From JBGAHD01 sp044226395 (GTDB lineage: Bacteria > Pseudomonadota > Gammaproteobacteria > Xanthomonadales > Ahniellaceae): a stretch of DNA of 64,000 bases. The notes under the pieces were generated by a model, which saw only the letters and a list, made by a program, of their open reading frames with translations, was not told the DNA's origin and made no database searches. Location of the stretch: NCBI GenBank assembly GCA_044226395.1, contig JBGAHD010000004.1, forward strand, positions 591,034-655,033. Direction: 5' to 3'. Shown here piece by piece: positions 53,951 to 63,060 of this stretch. Every line of letters starts with the position of its first letter. The first letter of the stretch is position 1. Made by a program: the position numbers and the translations under genes.

Positions 53951-54577
53951 TCAGGAGTTCTTGAGCACGATGTGATAGATCACATTGCCCGTGTCGCGAC
54001 AGCGATCGATCGCTTTCTCGAGGATCTCGAACAAGTCCTTTCGCAGCAGAAAGCGCAGCGGATCGGTCTCGCTGCCGTACAGGTCGCGATAGAGTTCGAG
54101 GATCAAGCGATCGGCCTCGCTCTCGATCGCCTGCAGGCGGTCGTTGAGCGCCTTCATGGTTTCGAGATTCATGCCGCGGCGCAGTTCGGCGACCATCTGC
54201 ACGATCACCTCGCAGGCGCGTTCGAGCATGGCCGCGCGCGAGACGAAGTCGACATCGCCCAGGCGCTCGGCGGTGAAGCTGTAGCGCTCGGCGAATTTTT
54301 CGACGGTCTTGGGAATCTTGTACAGGGCGGCGCCGAGCGCCTCGATGTCTTCGCGCTCGAGCGCGGTGACGAAGGTGTTGACCAGTTCGTGGCTGATGCG
54401 CGCGGCGATTTCCTTTTCCTTGGCGCGGGCCAGGCTGAACTCTTCCAGCGAGCCGCGGCCGCGGTTCTGCAACATCGTGGTCAGGGCCTTGGCCGACTGA
54501 TGCGCGGCGCCGGCGCTGGCCTCGAGCAGGCTGAAGAACTTGTCGCCCTTGCCGAAAATGGTCTGCAGCGAAAACAT
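53951..54577 (-). CDS. DUF47 PhoU-like partner of the Pit transporter
   Basis: 208 residues, all helical (MFSLQTIFGKGDKFFSLLEASAGAA). The PhoU-like metal-cluster motifs are seen as ALEREDIEALGAALYKIPKTVEKFAERY and KAIDRCRDTGNVIYHIVLKNS. DUF47 proteins pair with Pit and control its phosphate uptake. Start set at the ATG ending at 54577 with GGGAGA upstream; a longer frame continues upstream without a site. Divergent from the TauE gene. Confidence 0.93.
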   Translation of the reverse strand: MFSLQTIFGKGDKFFSLLEASAGAAHQSAKALTTMLQNRGRGSLEEFSLARAKEKEIAARISHELVNTFVTALEREDIEALGAALYKIPKTVEKFAERYSFTAERLGDVDFVSRAAMLERACEVIVQMVAELRRGMNLETMKALNDRLQAIESEADRLILELYRDLYGSETDPLRFLLRKDLFEILEKAIDRCRDTGNVIYHIVLKNS

Positions 54578-54689
54578 TGGAATTCTCCCGAAATGCGGCG
54601 CCAACCGGTCCCCGAGGGCGCGCTTGACGGAATTATGACAGCTCGGCCGACCTTGCGCGTACCCCATGGCGGGCCGTTAGAGTCTGGCC

Positions 54690-55433
54690 ATGCTCGAGGA
54701 CGTCGCCATCGGCTGGTTCGTGTTGCTGGGTTTCGTCGCGCAATTGTTCGATGGCGCGGTGGGAATGGCCTACGGCACGCTGTCGAGCGCGGTGTTGCTG
54801 GCCTTCGGCCTGCCGCCGGCCCTGGTCAGCGCCAGCGTCAATTCGGCGAAGATCGCGACCAATGGCGTGTCTTCCTTGTCGCATGCGTACTTTCGCAATG
54901 TCGATCGGCGCCTGTTCTTTGGCCTGGTGTTGCCGGCCATGGCCGGCGCCGTGGCCGGGGCCTTGCTGGTGACCCATTTGCCGGAACGCTTTCTGCGGCC
55001 GGCCGTTTCGGTGGTGCTGCTGGGCATGGGCGTGCTGCTGCTGTGGCGCGCGTGGCGCAAGCCCGAGCAGCGGCCGCCGTCGCGGCATCCCTACTTCACC
55101 GCGACCGCGGCGGGTTTCGTCGATGCGACCACGGGCGGCTTCGGGCCGGTGGCGACGACGGGCTTCATCATGCAGGGCGTGGACGTGCGCAAGGCCGTGG
55201 GCACGGGCGCGGCGCTGGAGTTCTTCGTCGCGCTGACCTCGGTGGCGACCTTGCTGACCCTGCTCGGTCACGTGCCATGGCGCATCATTGGCGCCTTGAT
55301 TCTGGGCGGCTTGCCCGCCGCGCCGCTGGCCGCGTACGCGCTGCGTATCGTGCCGGCGCGCGTGATGATGCTCATGGTAGGCTCGGCCGTGATCGCGCTG
55401 AGCGCCTTCAACCTGTGGCGCGCCTTGCGATGA
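54690..55433 (+). CDS. TauE/SafE-family anion exporter
   Basis: 247 residues with about seven membrane helices and the internal two-fold repeat of the TauE/SafE family (AQLFDGAVGMAYGTLSSAVLLAFGLPPALVSASVNSAKIATNG, repeated as ATTGGFGPVATTGFIMQGVDVRKAVGTGAALEFFVAL). Members export sulfite or organosulfonates; the cargo here is unknown. The stop overlaps the NhaD-like start by four bases (ATGA), so the two are translated together. Confidence 0.9.
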   Translation: MLEDVAIGWFVLLGFVAQLFDGAVGMAYGTLSSAVLLAFGLPPALVSASVNSAKIATNGVSSLSHAYFRNVDRRLFFGLVLPAMAGAVAGALLVTHLPERFLRPAVSVVLLGMGVLLLWRAWRKPEQRPPSRHPYFTATAAGFVDATTGGFGPVATTGFIMQGVDVRKAVGTGAALEFFVALTSVATLLTLLGHVPWRIIGALILGGLPAAPLAAYALRIVPARVMMLMVGSAVIALSAFNLWRALR

Positions 55434-56884
55434 GACGCGCCAACTTCCGTCGAAACTCCCCGCCGATGATGAAACCACTGCCGATCTTGAGCGCGTGCGC
55501 GCTCGCCCTGCTCATTCCCGCGACCGCCCATGCCAACGACGCGCCCGCGATCATCCTGCATTGGGTCGGCACGCCGGTGGCGTGGCTGGCAATCGCGATC
55601 TTCGTCCTCGCCTACGCCTTGGTGGTGTTCGAGGAAAAAATCCACCTGCGCAAGTCCAAGCCCGTGATGATGGGCGCGGCGTTGATCTGGTTGCTGATCG
55701 CGTGGCAGTCGTCGCGCACGCCGGGGCTGGGTGGCGATGTCGCCGCGACCGCGTTCCGGCAGGTGTTTCTGGAATTCGCGGAGTTGTTCTTCTTCCTGGT
55801 CGTGGCCATGTCCTTCGTGGCGGCGATGACCGAGCGCAATGTCTTCGAGGCGCTGCGCGCGGAACTGGTCAAGCGCGATCTGGGTTATCGCCAGCTGTTC
55901 TGGATCACGGGCTTGATCGCGTTCTTCATGTCGTCGGTGCTCGATAATCTGACCACGGCGCTGATCATGTCGGCGGTGATCCTGGCGGTGGCGGCGGGCA
56001 ATCGTCAGTTCATCGCGCTGGCCTTCATCAATCTGGTGGTGGCGGCCAATGCCGGTGGCGCGTGGTGCGCGTTTGGCGACATCACTACCTTGATGGCGTG
56101 GAACGCGGACAAGGCGAAGTTCTTCGAGTTCTTCGATCTGTTCGTGCCTTCGCTGGTCAATTGGATCGTGCCGGGGCTGTGCATGCACTTCGCCTTGCCC
56201 CGCGGCGCGCCGCCGCGCGGGATCGACGATGCCGACATCAAGTACGGCGGCTGGGCGATCTGCGCGCTGTTCGCGTTGACCATCGCGATCACGGTGCTGG
56301 CGAAGTATTTCCTGCACATGCCGGCGGTGTTCGGCATGATGCTGGGCCTGGGGCTGCTCAAGCTGATGGGCTATCACATCAAGATGCGCGACGCGCGTCG
56401 CGCCGACCCGTTGGGCGAGGCGCAGCACTACAACGTGTTTCGCATCATCGCCGCGGCCGAGTGGGACACGCTGCTGTTCTTCTACGGCGTGCTGCTGTGC
56501 GTGGGCGGGCTGGCGACGATGGGTTATATGGAGCTGGCCTCCGCGCACCTCTACGGTGACTGGGGCCACACCTGGGCCAATGTCGCGATGGGCACGGCCT
56601 CGGCCGTGGTCGACAATATCCCGATCATGTACGCCGTGTTGCAGATGAATCCGCCCATGGATCACGGCCAATGGCTGCTGATCACCCTGACCTGCGGGGT
56701 CGGCGGCAGCATGCTCTCCGTAGGTTCTGCCGCCGGCGTGGCCTTGATGGGCCAGTCAAAGGGCCTATATACGTTCTTCAGCCATTTGCGCTGGTCATGG
56801 GCCGTGGCCTTGGGCTATGTCCTGTCCATCGCGGTTCACCTGTGGTGGAATGGCGACCTGTTCACGAATGGAATCTGGCATTGA
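55430..56884 (+). CDS. nhaD: NhaD-type sodium:proton antiporter
   Basis: 484 residues from the ATG at 55430, which overlaps the upstream stop; the alternatives at 55466/55469 (MMKPLPILSAC) give a cleaner signal-like leader and are nearly as likely. About eleven membrane helices follow. NhaD/IT-superfamily blocks include MTERNVFEALRAELVKRDLGYRQLFWITGLIAFFMSSVLDNLTTALIMS, GGAWCAFGDITTLMAW and SAVVDNIPIMYAVLQMNP. The family exchanges Na+ (or Li+) for H+ and supports growth at high pH or salinity. A much longer open frame running upstream through the TauE gene is not real. Confidence 0.9.
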   Translation: MRRANFRRNSPPMMKPLPILSACALALLIPATAHANDAPAIILHWVGTPVAWLAIAIFVLAYALVVFEEKIHLRKSKPVMMGAALIWLLIAWQSSRTPGLGGDVAATAFRQVFLEFAELFFFLVVAMSFVAAMTERNVFEALRAELVKRDLGYRQLFWITGLIAFFMSSVLDNLTTALIMSAVILAVAAGNRQFIALAFINLVVAANAGGAWCAFGDITTLMAWNADKAKFFEFFDLFVPSLVNWIVPGLCMHFALPRGAPPRGIDDADIKYGGWAICALFALTIAITVLAKYFLHMPAVFGMMLGLGLLKLMGYHIKMRDARRADPLGEAQHYNVFRIIAAAEWDTLLFFYGVLLCVGGLATMGYMELASAHLYGDWGHTWANVAMGTASAVVDNIPIMYAVLQMNPPMDHGQWLLITLTCGVGGSMLSVGSAAGVALMGQSKGLYTFFSHLRWSWAVALGYVLSIAVHLWWNGDLFTNGIWH

Positions 56885-56926
56885 CCGACGTGCCACGCGG
56901 TTTCGGCGCGCGCGCGGTCCCTTCGC

Positions 56927-58240
56927 ATGTCTATTGAAATCGTCATTGTCCTGGCCTTGATCCTGTTGAACGGCTTCTTCGCCCTGTCGGAGATGGCCGT
57001 GATGACCTCGCGGCGCAGCCGTCTGCGCCAGCAGGCCTCGGAAAGCAGCGGCGCGCGCGCGGCCCTGGAACTGGCCGAGCAGCCGGAGCATTTCCTGTCC
57101 TCGGTGCAGGTGTGGATCACCCTGCTGAGTCTGCTCACCGGCTATTTCGGCGGCGAGACCATCGCCGATCGCTTGGCGGTGGCATTGCTGTCGAGCTTCC
57201 CCGAAGTGGCGCAGTACGCGCGCCCGATCGCGGTGACCTTGAGCGTGGGCCTGATCCTGCTGGTCACCGTGGTGCTGGGCGAGTTGTTGCCCAAGCGCGT
57301 GGCGATCACGCACCCCGAGCGCATCGCGCGCGCGGTGGCGCTGCCGATGCGCTATCTGTCGCTGCTGGCCAAGCCCTTCGCGGTGACGCTGGCGTGGTTC
57401 ACCGACCTGCTGATGCGGCTGTTGCGCGTGGGTCGCTCGAGCGCGCAGGACGTCACCGAGGAAGAGATCAAGCACCTCGTCGCCGAAGGCGCCGAGCAAG
57501 GCGTGATCGACACGCACGAACGCAACATGGTCAACCGCGTGCTGAGCTTCGGCGATCGCACGGTCGATGAGTTGATGACGCCGCGCACCGACATCGCGTG
57601 GCTGGACATGTCGGCGCCGCTGGAAGACAACCTCGCGATCATGCGCGAGACGCCCTACTCGCGTTATCCGGTCAAGCGCGGCAGCGAGCAGGACATCGTC
57701 GGCGTGTTGCAGATCAAGAACCTCATGGATGGCCTCACCGGCGGTGGCCGCGTGGAGCTGTTCCGCGAACTGTCCTCGCCCTTGTTCGTGCCCGAGAGCG
57801 CGCGCGCCTTCAGCCTGCTCGAGAAATTCCGCGACGCCGAGTCGCCGCTCGCCCTGGTGGTCGACGAATACGGCGACATCCAGGGCCTGATCACGGTCAA
57901 CGATCTGCTGACCGCGGTGTTCGGCCGCCTGGCGCTGCAGTCCGACGACGACGAGCAGACCATCGTGCAGCGCGCCGATGGCTCGTGGCTGGTCGATGGT
58001 CGCGTCGGCGTGGAGGATCTGAAGGAACTGCTGGCGCTGCCGAGTCTTCCCCAGGAAGACGAGCAGGATTTCCGCACGGCCGCCGGCATGGTGGTCGCGC
58101 ACTTCGGCCGCATTCCGCAGGTGGGCGAGCACTTTTCCTTCGAGGGATTTCGCGTCGAGGTGATCGACCTCGACGGCGCGCGCATCGACAAGCTGCTGAT
58201 CGAGCGCGCCGTGCCGCCCGAACCGAACATCGAGGTATGA
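56927..58240 (+). CDS. CorC/HlyC-family DUF21-CBS membrane protein
   Basis: 437 residues. An N-terminal DUF21 membrane domain (VIVLALILLNGFFALSEMAVMTSRRSRLRQ) with about four helices is followed by VLSFGDRTVDELMTPRTDIAW, a CBS-domain pair (to about 340), and a C-terminal CorC_HlyC transporter-associated domain (DGSWLVDGRVGVEDLKELL and the end). The family includes CorC/YfjD/PaeA-type proteins involved in Mg2+ or Co2+ efflux or sensing and resistance to membrane stress. Specific ion unknown. Follows nhaD after 42 bp. Confidence 0.93.
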   Translation: MSIEIVIVLALILLNGFFALSEMAVMTSRRSRLRQQASESSGARAALELAEQPEHFLSSVQVWITLLSLLTGYFGGETIADRLAVALLSSFPEVAQYARPIAVTLSVGLILLVTVVLGELLPKRVAITHPERIARAVALPMRYLSLLAKPFAVTLAWFTDLLMRLLRVGRSSAQDVTEEEIKHLVAEGAEQGVIDTHERNMVNRVLSFGDRTVDELMTPRTDIAWLDMSAPLEDNLAIMRETPYSRYPVKRGSEQDIVGVLQIKNLMDGLTGGGRVELFRELSSPLFVPESARAFSLLEKFRDAESPLALVVDEYGDIQGLITVNDLLTAVFGRLALQSDDDEQTIVQRADGSWLVDGRVGVEDLKELLALPSLPQEDEQDFRTAAGMVVAHFGRIPQVGEHFSFEGFRVEVIDLDGARIDKLLIERAVPPEPNIEV

Positions 58241-58281
58241 GCGCATGAGGCATCGCCGCGCGTGATCACGGAACCGACGGC

Positions 58282-58896
58282 ATGAGCGCGCACGAACCGT
58301 ATTCGCGTCAGAAGACCTCCGATCTTCTGGCGCTGCTCGGCGACGAATCGCAAGGCGAATCCTTCACGCTCGATGATTTGCTCGATCGTTTCGGCACGCG
58401 CTCGTTTGGCTTGATGCTGATCGTGTCCACCTTGCCGGCCTTCCTGCCCGTTCCGGTGGGCATGGGTTCGATCTCGGGCGTGCTGGCGTTGTTGCTGGGC
58501 TTGCAGATGATGGTGGGCATGGAGCATCCGTGGTTGCCGGCGGCGTGGCGTCGTCGACCGATCGCGCGCGCCAGCGTGCAGCGATTGATGTCGCGGTTGC
58601 GTCCGTGGTTCGCGCGCATGGAACGGTTGTGCCAACCACGCTGGGTGAATCTCTTTCACGGTCAGTGGCCGCGCCTCACGGGCCTGCTGATCGCGCTGCA
58701 GGGCTTGGCGCTGAGCTTGCCGATTCCGTTCACCAACTATCCGTTCGCGCTGGTCATTCTGGCGCTGGGCGTGTCGTTGACCGAGGACGATGGCGTGCTG
58801 CTGGCGCTGTGTTGGCTGGGCGTGGCGGTGACGGTGTTTTTCACCGGCTCGCTCGCTGGCGGCGTGTTCGAGGTGATCGCGCGCTGGTTCTCGTGA
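58282..58896 (+). CDS. ExoD-family exopolysaccharide-related membrane protein
   Basis: 204 residues. Family blocks are TLDDLLDRFGTRSFGLMLIVSTLPAFLPVPVGMGS, PWLPAAWRRRPIARASVQRLM and LPIPFTNYPFALVILALGVSLTEDDGVLL. ExoD was first described in rhizobia, where loss affects exopolysaccharide and alkaline tolerance; molecular function unknown. About four membrane helices. Lies 41 bp after the CorC/HlyC-like gene and is probably in the same transcript. The adjacent nhaD would fit a shared link to pH or ion stress (inference). Confidence 0.9.
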   Translation: MSAHEPYSRQKTSDLLALLGDESQGESFTLDDLLDRFGTRSFGLMLIVSTLPAFLPVPVGMGSISGVLALLLGLQMMVGMEHPWLPAAWRRRPIARASVQRLMSRLRPWFARMERLCQPRWVNLFHGQWPRLTGLLIALQGLALSLPIPFTNYPFALVILALGVSLTEDDGVLLALCWLGVAVTVFFTGSLAGGVFEVIARWFS

Positions 58897-58914
58897 ACGA
58901 CCGCGCGTGAGCGA

Positions 58915-61074
58915 CTAGCCGCGCGCTTGCTTGCCGCGATCGCTGGCCGCGCGCAGGGTCAGCAGCATCTCGGCCTGATTCATCGGATAACCCAGCCAAT
59001 AGCCTTGGCCGAGATCGCAGCGCAGGCTGCGCAGAATCTCCAATTGCGAGGCGCTCTCCACGCCTTCGGCAACGGCTTCGATGCCGAGCGAGCGCGCCAT
59101 CGCGACGATGGCCGAGGTCAGCGCCAGATCATCGCGATCGGTCAACAGATCCTGGATGAAGCTCTTGTCGATCTTCACGCCATCGACCGGCACGCGACGC
59201 AAATGCGACAGGCCCGAGAAGCCGGTGCCGAAATCATCGAGCCAGATCTGCACGCCGTGACGGCGCAATTCCGCCAGGGCCGAGATGGCGAGCGGTTCGT
59301 CATCGAGCAGCGCGCTCTCGGTCAGCTCCACGTGCAGCCGCGCGGGCACGATGCCGAACTGCCGCGCGGTCGCGGCGATCTCGGCGGGCAGATCGGGCTG
59401 ACGCAATTGCCGCACGGACAGATTGACCGAGACGAAGGGCTGCTCGCCATGCAGTTCCGGCCACGCCGCCGCATCCTCGCACGCGCGTCGCATGGCGAAG
59501 CGGCCGAGTTGTTCGATCAGGCCGAAATCCTCGGCGATGGCGACGAAATGCGAGGAAGGCACGAGACCACGCGCGGGATGATTCCAGCGCAGCAAGGCCT
59601 CGGCGCCGACGATGCGATCGCTCGCGAGGTCGACGATGGGTTGGTAGTGCACTTCGATCTGATCGGCGGCCATGGCCGCGCGCAGATCCTGCTCGAGCGC
59701 GAGGCGATCCTCGGCGAGCTTGGTCATGTAGTTGGTAAAGAAGCGGAAGCAGTTCTTGCCATGCACCTTGGCCTGGTACATGGCGATATCGCCGTTCTTG
59801 AGCAATTGCTGCGCGTCGGCGGCATCGTCGGGGAACAAGGTGATGCCGATGCTCGCGTTGAGATGCACGGGCCGCGAGCCCGCGATCAAGGGCTGGCGCA
59901 CGCTGTCGAGAATGCGCTCGGCCAGCGAGCGCGCGCGCTCGCGAATATCGCTGCCACTGACGAGCGCGACGAACTCATCGCCGCCGAAGCGCGCGATCAG
60001 ATCGATCGACTGGCCGGGCGGAATGGTTTGATCGCGCACTTCTTCGAGGCACGTCTCCAGGCGCTGCGCGAGCTGACCCAGGGCGATGTCGCCGGCATCG
60101 TGGCCGAGCGTGTCGTTGATGCGCTTGAAGTCGTCGATGTCGATGAACAACAACGCCAGCGCCGTGCCATTGCTCTGCCCCAGCAGCAGCGCGCGCGCCA
60201 GCGACTCGCGCAGCATCAGGCGATTGGGCATGCCGGTGAGCGTGTCCAGATAGGCCAGGCGACGCACGTCGCGATGATGCTCGGCGAGGCTTTGACCGAG
60301 GCGACCGAAAGAGCGGATCAACTCGCCGATTTCGTCGCCGCGATCGCTGTTCAAGCCGGTGTCGTAGCGGCCGCGTTCCATCTGCTGCGCGGCCTGCGCG
60401 AGTAGACGCGCCGGACGCACCAGACCGCGCGCGACCAGCAACAAGCCGAGCACGAGCAGACAGACCACGCCGAGCAGCGGCCAGATCAAGGCGCGCATGC
60501 GCGCTTGGCCGAGCGCTTGGGTCTTTTCCGACAACGCGTCGCGCGCGGCGAGTTCGATGCGCGCGGCTTCGGCGCGCGAGATGCCCACGCGCACGCCGCC
60601 GAGCTTCTCGTCGCCGAGGAAGATCGGTCGCGTCACTTCGATCACGTATTCCGAAGTCTGCACCAGCACATCGGTCGAAGCCACCGCGCGACCGGCGAAG
60701 GGATCGGACATCTCGCGCCCGAAGGCGACGATGTCGGAACTGCCATCATGCAAGATATGACCGGTGCGATCGAACACCAGCACGTATTCCATGTCGGGTT
60801 GACGCAGGGCCGACTTGGCGATTTCGCCGATCGCCTTGAGATCGACGAAATACATGGGATTGGTCAGCGAATCGGCGAGCAGTTCCGCCATCACCAAGCC
60901 ACGGCGCTCGAGATTCTCCTGACTCTGCGCGCGCATTTCGCCGCTGGTGAGCGAGATCAATTGATCCGTGCCCGAGCGCTCCAGACGCCACACGCCGTAA
61001 GCCAGCACCAGCAACAGCGCCAAGCCGACCGCGGCGGTGAGCAGGAAGCGCGCTTGCAGGCCGAGGCGGATCAT
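58915..61074 (-). CDS. Membrane GGDEF-EAL cyclic-di-GMP enzyme with HAMP domain
   Basis: 719 residues. Two membrane helices (about 9-29 and 197-215) flank a periplasmic sensor of about 165 residues, followed by a HAMP domain. The GGDEF domain (about 275-445) has an intact RFGGDEF; the inhibitory I-site is QSID rather than RxxD. The EAL domain (about 455-705) keeps its catalytic residues: EALLRW, VSVNLSVRQL, HVELTES, DDFGTGFS, VKIDKSF and AVAEGVES. It should make or, more likely, break c-di-GMP depending on the periplasmic signal. Its ATG overlaps the PhnD-like stop by four bases, so the binding protein is probably its sensor partner. Confidence 0.94.
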   Translation of the reverse strand: MIRLGLQARFLLTAAVGLALLLVLAYGVWRLERSGTDQLISLTSGEMRAQSQENLERRGLVMAELLADSLTNPMYFVDLKAIGEIAKSALRQPDMEYVLVFDRTGHILHDGSSDIVAFGREMSDPFAGRAVASTDVLVQTSEYVIEVTRPIFLGDEKLGGVRVGISRAEAARIELAARDALSEKTQALGQARMRALIWPLLGVVCLLVLGLLLVARGLVRPARLLAQAAQQMERGRYDTGLNSDRGDEIGELIRSFGRLGQSLAEHHRDVRRLAYLDTLTGMPNRLMLRESLARALLLGQSNGTALALLFIDIDDFKRINDTLGHDAGDIALGQLAQRLETCLEEVRDQTIPPGQSIDLIARFGGDEFVALVSGSDIRERARSLAERILDSVRQPLIAGSRPVHLNASIGITLFPDDAADAQQLLKNGDIAMYQAKVHGKNCFRFFTNYMTKLAEDRLALEQDLRAAMAADQIEVHYQPIVDLASDRIVGAEALLRWNHPARGLVPSSHFVAIAEDFGLIEQLGRFAMRRACEDAAAWPELHGEQPFVSVNLSVRQLRQPDLPAEIAATARQFGIVPARLHVELTESALLDDEPLAISALAELRRHGVQIWLDDFGTGFSGLSHLRRVPVDGVKIDKSFIQDLLTDRDDLALTSAIVAMARSLGIEAVAEGVESASQLEILRSLRCDLGQGYWLGYPMNQAEMLLTLRAASDRGKQARG

Positions 61075-62006
61075 TCGACCTCCGCGCGCAATTGCACGAC
61101 GGCGCGGCGCAGATCCGCCAGTTCCGCTTGCGAGGCGTCATCGATCGGCAGGAAGGCCGAAGTGTTCCAGTACGCGCGCAGCGCCGGCGCGGCGTTGGGA
61201 TCGCGCGCGGCATCGAGCAGCACTTGGCGCAATCGATCGCGCACGCGCGCATCGAGCCCAGGCCGCGTCAGTTCCAGCGCGCGCGGCGCGAAGCGCGTGC
61301 GATGCACTTCCACCAGATCGGCGCGGAACGAGGTCGGCATGCGCTCGAGATCGCTCCAGTCCTGTTCCGAAAACGCGCCCGCGTCGACCAGGCCCTTGTG
61401 CACCCAGGTCGAGATGTTGAGCTCGGAACGCGCGAACACGAAGCCCACGACATCGGGACTGGGCCGATCGGCTGGCGAGGCGAGAATCAGCAAGGGCAAT
61501 TTGGCGCCGAGGATTTCGATCGCCGGCAGCATGTAGGCGCTGGTCGAGGCCGGGCCCTGCAAGGCGATCGTGCGACCGCGCAGATCGGCCAGGGTGCGGA
61601 TGCCGGAGTCGCGGCGCGCGAAGATCACGCTCTGATAGCGCGCCAGGCCCCCGCGTTCGGACAGCAGGATCGGTTGCGCGCGCGCGCGTTCTTCGTAACT
61701 CATCGCCGAGCCCGCGGTCTCGGTGACCCAGTCGACCTTGCCGCGGCGCAGATAACTCATCATCTGCTGATTGTCGCGCGCCATCAGCACATGGCCGCCG
61801 CGAATGCCGACCTCTGCCATGCGCGGCAAGACGTAATCGAGCAAGGGCTTGAGGCGCGGATAATCGTTCTTGGGATCGTCGCTGACGCGACCGAGCACCA
61901 GATCATCGTCGCGCGCGTCCGCGCCCGGCGTCGCGGCGGACTGCGCCCGGGCGGTGACACCGATCGCGACAGCGATCATGAGTAACGCGACGCGTAGAAA
62001 GGTCAC
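61071..62006 (-). CDS. PhnD-like periplasmic binding protein
   Basis: About 311 residues from the GTG ending at 62006, chosen because it gives the signal peptide VTFLRVALLMIAVAIG with cleavage near TARAQS; an upstream GTG would add about 15 basic residues. The fold is that of phosphate/phosphonate ABC binding proteins: VLGRVSDDPKNDYPRLKPLLDYVLPRM, VDWVTETAGSAMSY, SVIFARRDSGIRTLADLRGRTIALQGPASTSAYMLP. No ABC permease or ATPase genes are nearby, so it likely feeds the coupled GGDEF-EAL protein rather than transport. Confidence 0.85.
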   Translation of the reverse strand: MTFLRVALLMIAVAIGVTARAQSAATPGADARDDDLVLGRVSDDPKNDYPRLKPLLDYVLPRMAEVGIRGGHVLMARDNQQMMSYLRRGKVDWVTETAGSAMSYEERARAQPILLSERGGLARYQSVIFARRDSGIRTLADLRGRTIALQGPASTSAYMLPAIEILGAKLPLLILASPADRPSPDVVGFVFARSELNISTWVHKGLVDAGAFSEQDWSDLERMPTSFRADLVEVHRTRFAPRALELTRPGLDARVRDRLRQVLLDAARDPNAAPALRAYWNTSAFLPIDDASQAELADLRRAVVQLRAEVE

Positions 62007-62112
62007 GGAATCCAGCTTGTTTAACGGGCCCCCACGACGTCGGTCGCTCACCCGACGTTGCACCTTCACACATGTTACACAAGCAGGCCGGAAGCGCCCA
62101 CTGGCAAGGGCG

Positions 62113-62952
62113 TCAGGAATTGTCAGCGTCGGTGTCCGGGGCGCGTGGCGCACGCCCGTCCTCGATCGGACGCGGAATCACGCCGGCCAGCCGGGCGCAG
62201 CGCTGGGCCTCGCTGAGAATCCCCCTAAGAATCAGGACTTCCCGGTCCGACAGGCGCGCGCGCAAGAACAGCCGACGCAAGCGCTGCATGATCGTGCGGG
62301 GTGACCGACCCTTGAGGAAATCGATCTCGAACAGTGCCTGCTCGAGATGCGCGAACAAGCCTTCGAGTTCGGCCACGGTGGCGTCGGCTTCGCGCGCGTC
62401 TTCGCGCGCCACGGGCTCGACCGCCGCCGGCGCCGACGCGTGGGGCGAAGCGACCGCGCCGAGCGCGGCCGCGCGCAACTCATAGGCCAGCACCTGCACC
62501 GCGGCGGCGAGATTGAGTGAGCCGAACTCGGGATTGGCGGGGATGTGCACGGCCGCGTGACAGGCCTGCAGCTCTTCGTTGGTCAGGCCCGTGCGCTCAT
62601 TGCCGAAGACCAGGGCCACGCCGCCGCGGGTCGACTCCGCCAGAACGCGAGACGCGGCGGCGCGCGGATCGAACTCGGGCAAGGCCACGTGCCGCGAGCG
62701 CGCGGTGCAGCCCAAGGCCAGATGGCAATCGCCCAAGGCCTGGGTCAGGGTCGGCACGATCAAGGCCTGCTCGAGCACATCGTCGGCGCCCGCGGCCAGG
62801 GCCGTGGCCTCGGGGTGCGGGAACTCGCGCGGATCGACCAGGACCAGGCGCGACAGGCCCATGGTCTTCATCGCGCGCGCGGCCGCGCCAATGTTGCCCG
62901 GATGCGAGGTCCGCACCAGCACGATGCGCACGGGCGGCATCGCCAGGGTCAT
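62113..62952 (-). CDS. trmJ: tRNA (cytidine/uridine-32-2'-O)-methyltransferase TrmJ
   Basis: 279 residues. SPOUT-class fold with RIVLVRTSHPGNIGAAARAMKTMGLSRLVLVDP, then GCTARSRHVALPEFDP, and the knot region VALVFGNERTGLTNEELQACHAAVHIPANPEFGSLNLAAAVQVLAYELR. TrmJ methylates the 2'-O of position 32 in several tRNAs. Start ATG ending at 62952 is used; an in-frame ATG ending at 62940 is possible. Divergent from suhB, the arrangement seen in many gammaproteobacteria. Confidence 0.95.
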   Translation of the reverse strand: MTLAMPPVRIVLVRTSHPGNIGAAARAMKTMGLSRLVLVDPREFPHPEATALAAGADDVLEQALIVPTLTQALGDCHLALGCTARSRHVALPEFDPRAAASRVLAESTRGGVALVFGNERTGLTNEELQACHAAVHIPANPEFGSLNLAAAVQVLAYELRAAALGAVASPHASAPAAVEPVAREDAREADATVAELEGLFAHLEQALFEIDFLKGRSPRTIMQRLRRLFLRARLSDREVLILRGILSEAQRCARLAGVIPRPIEDGRAPRAPDTDADNS

Positions 62953-63060
62953 GTCTTGCCCACCATGTTCGACTGAAACCTCCGACCGGTTCTGTTACCC
63001 TGCGCGCGGCCGCAAGACGGCCGATGTTTCCGTTCTTTCCTCAAGCCGACTCGAATAGCC

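Noticed and set aside
53933..55429. Upstream extension of the NhaD open frame through the TauE gene
   Set aside because: The region codes for TauE in another frame and the DUF47 protein on the other strand; the extension lacks any domain and has antisense-type composition.
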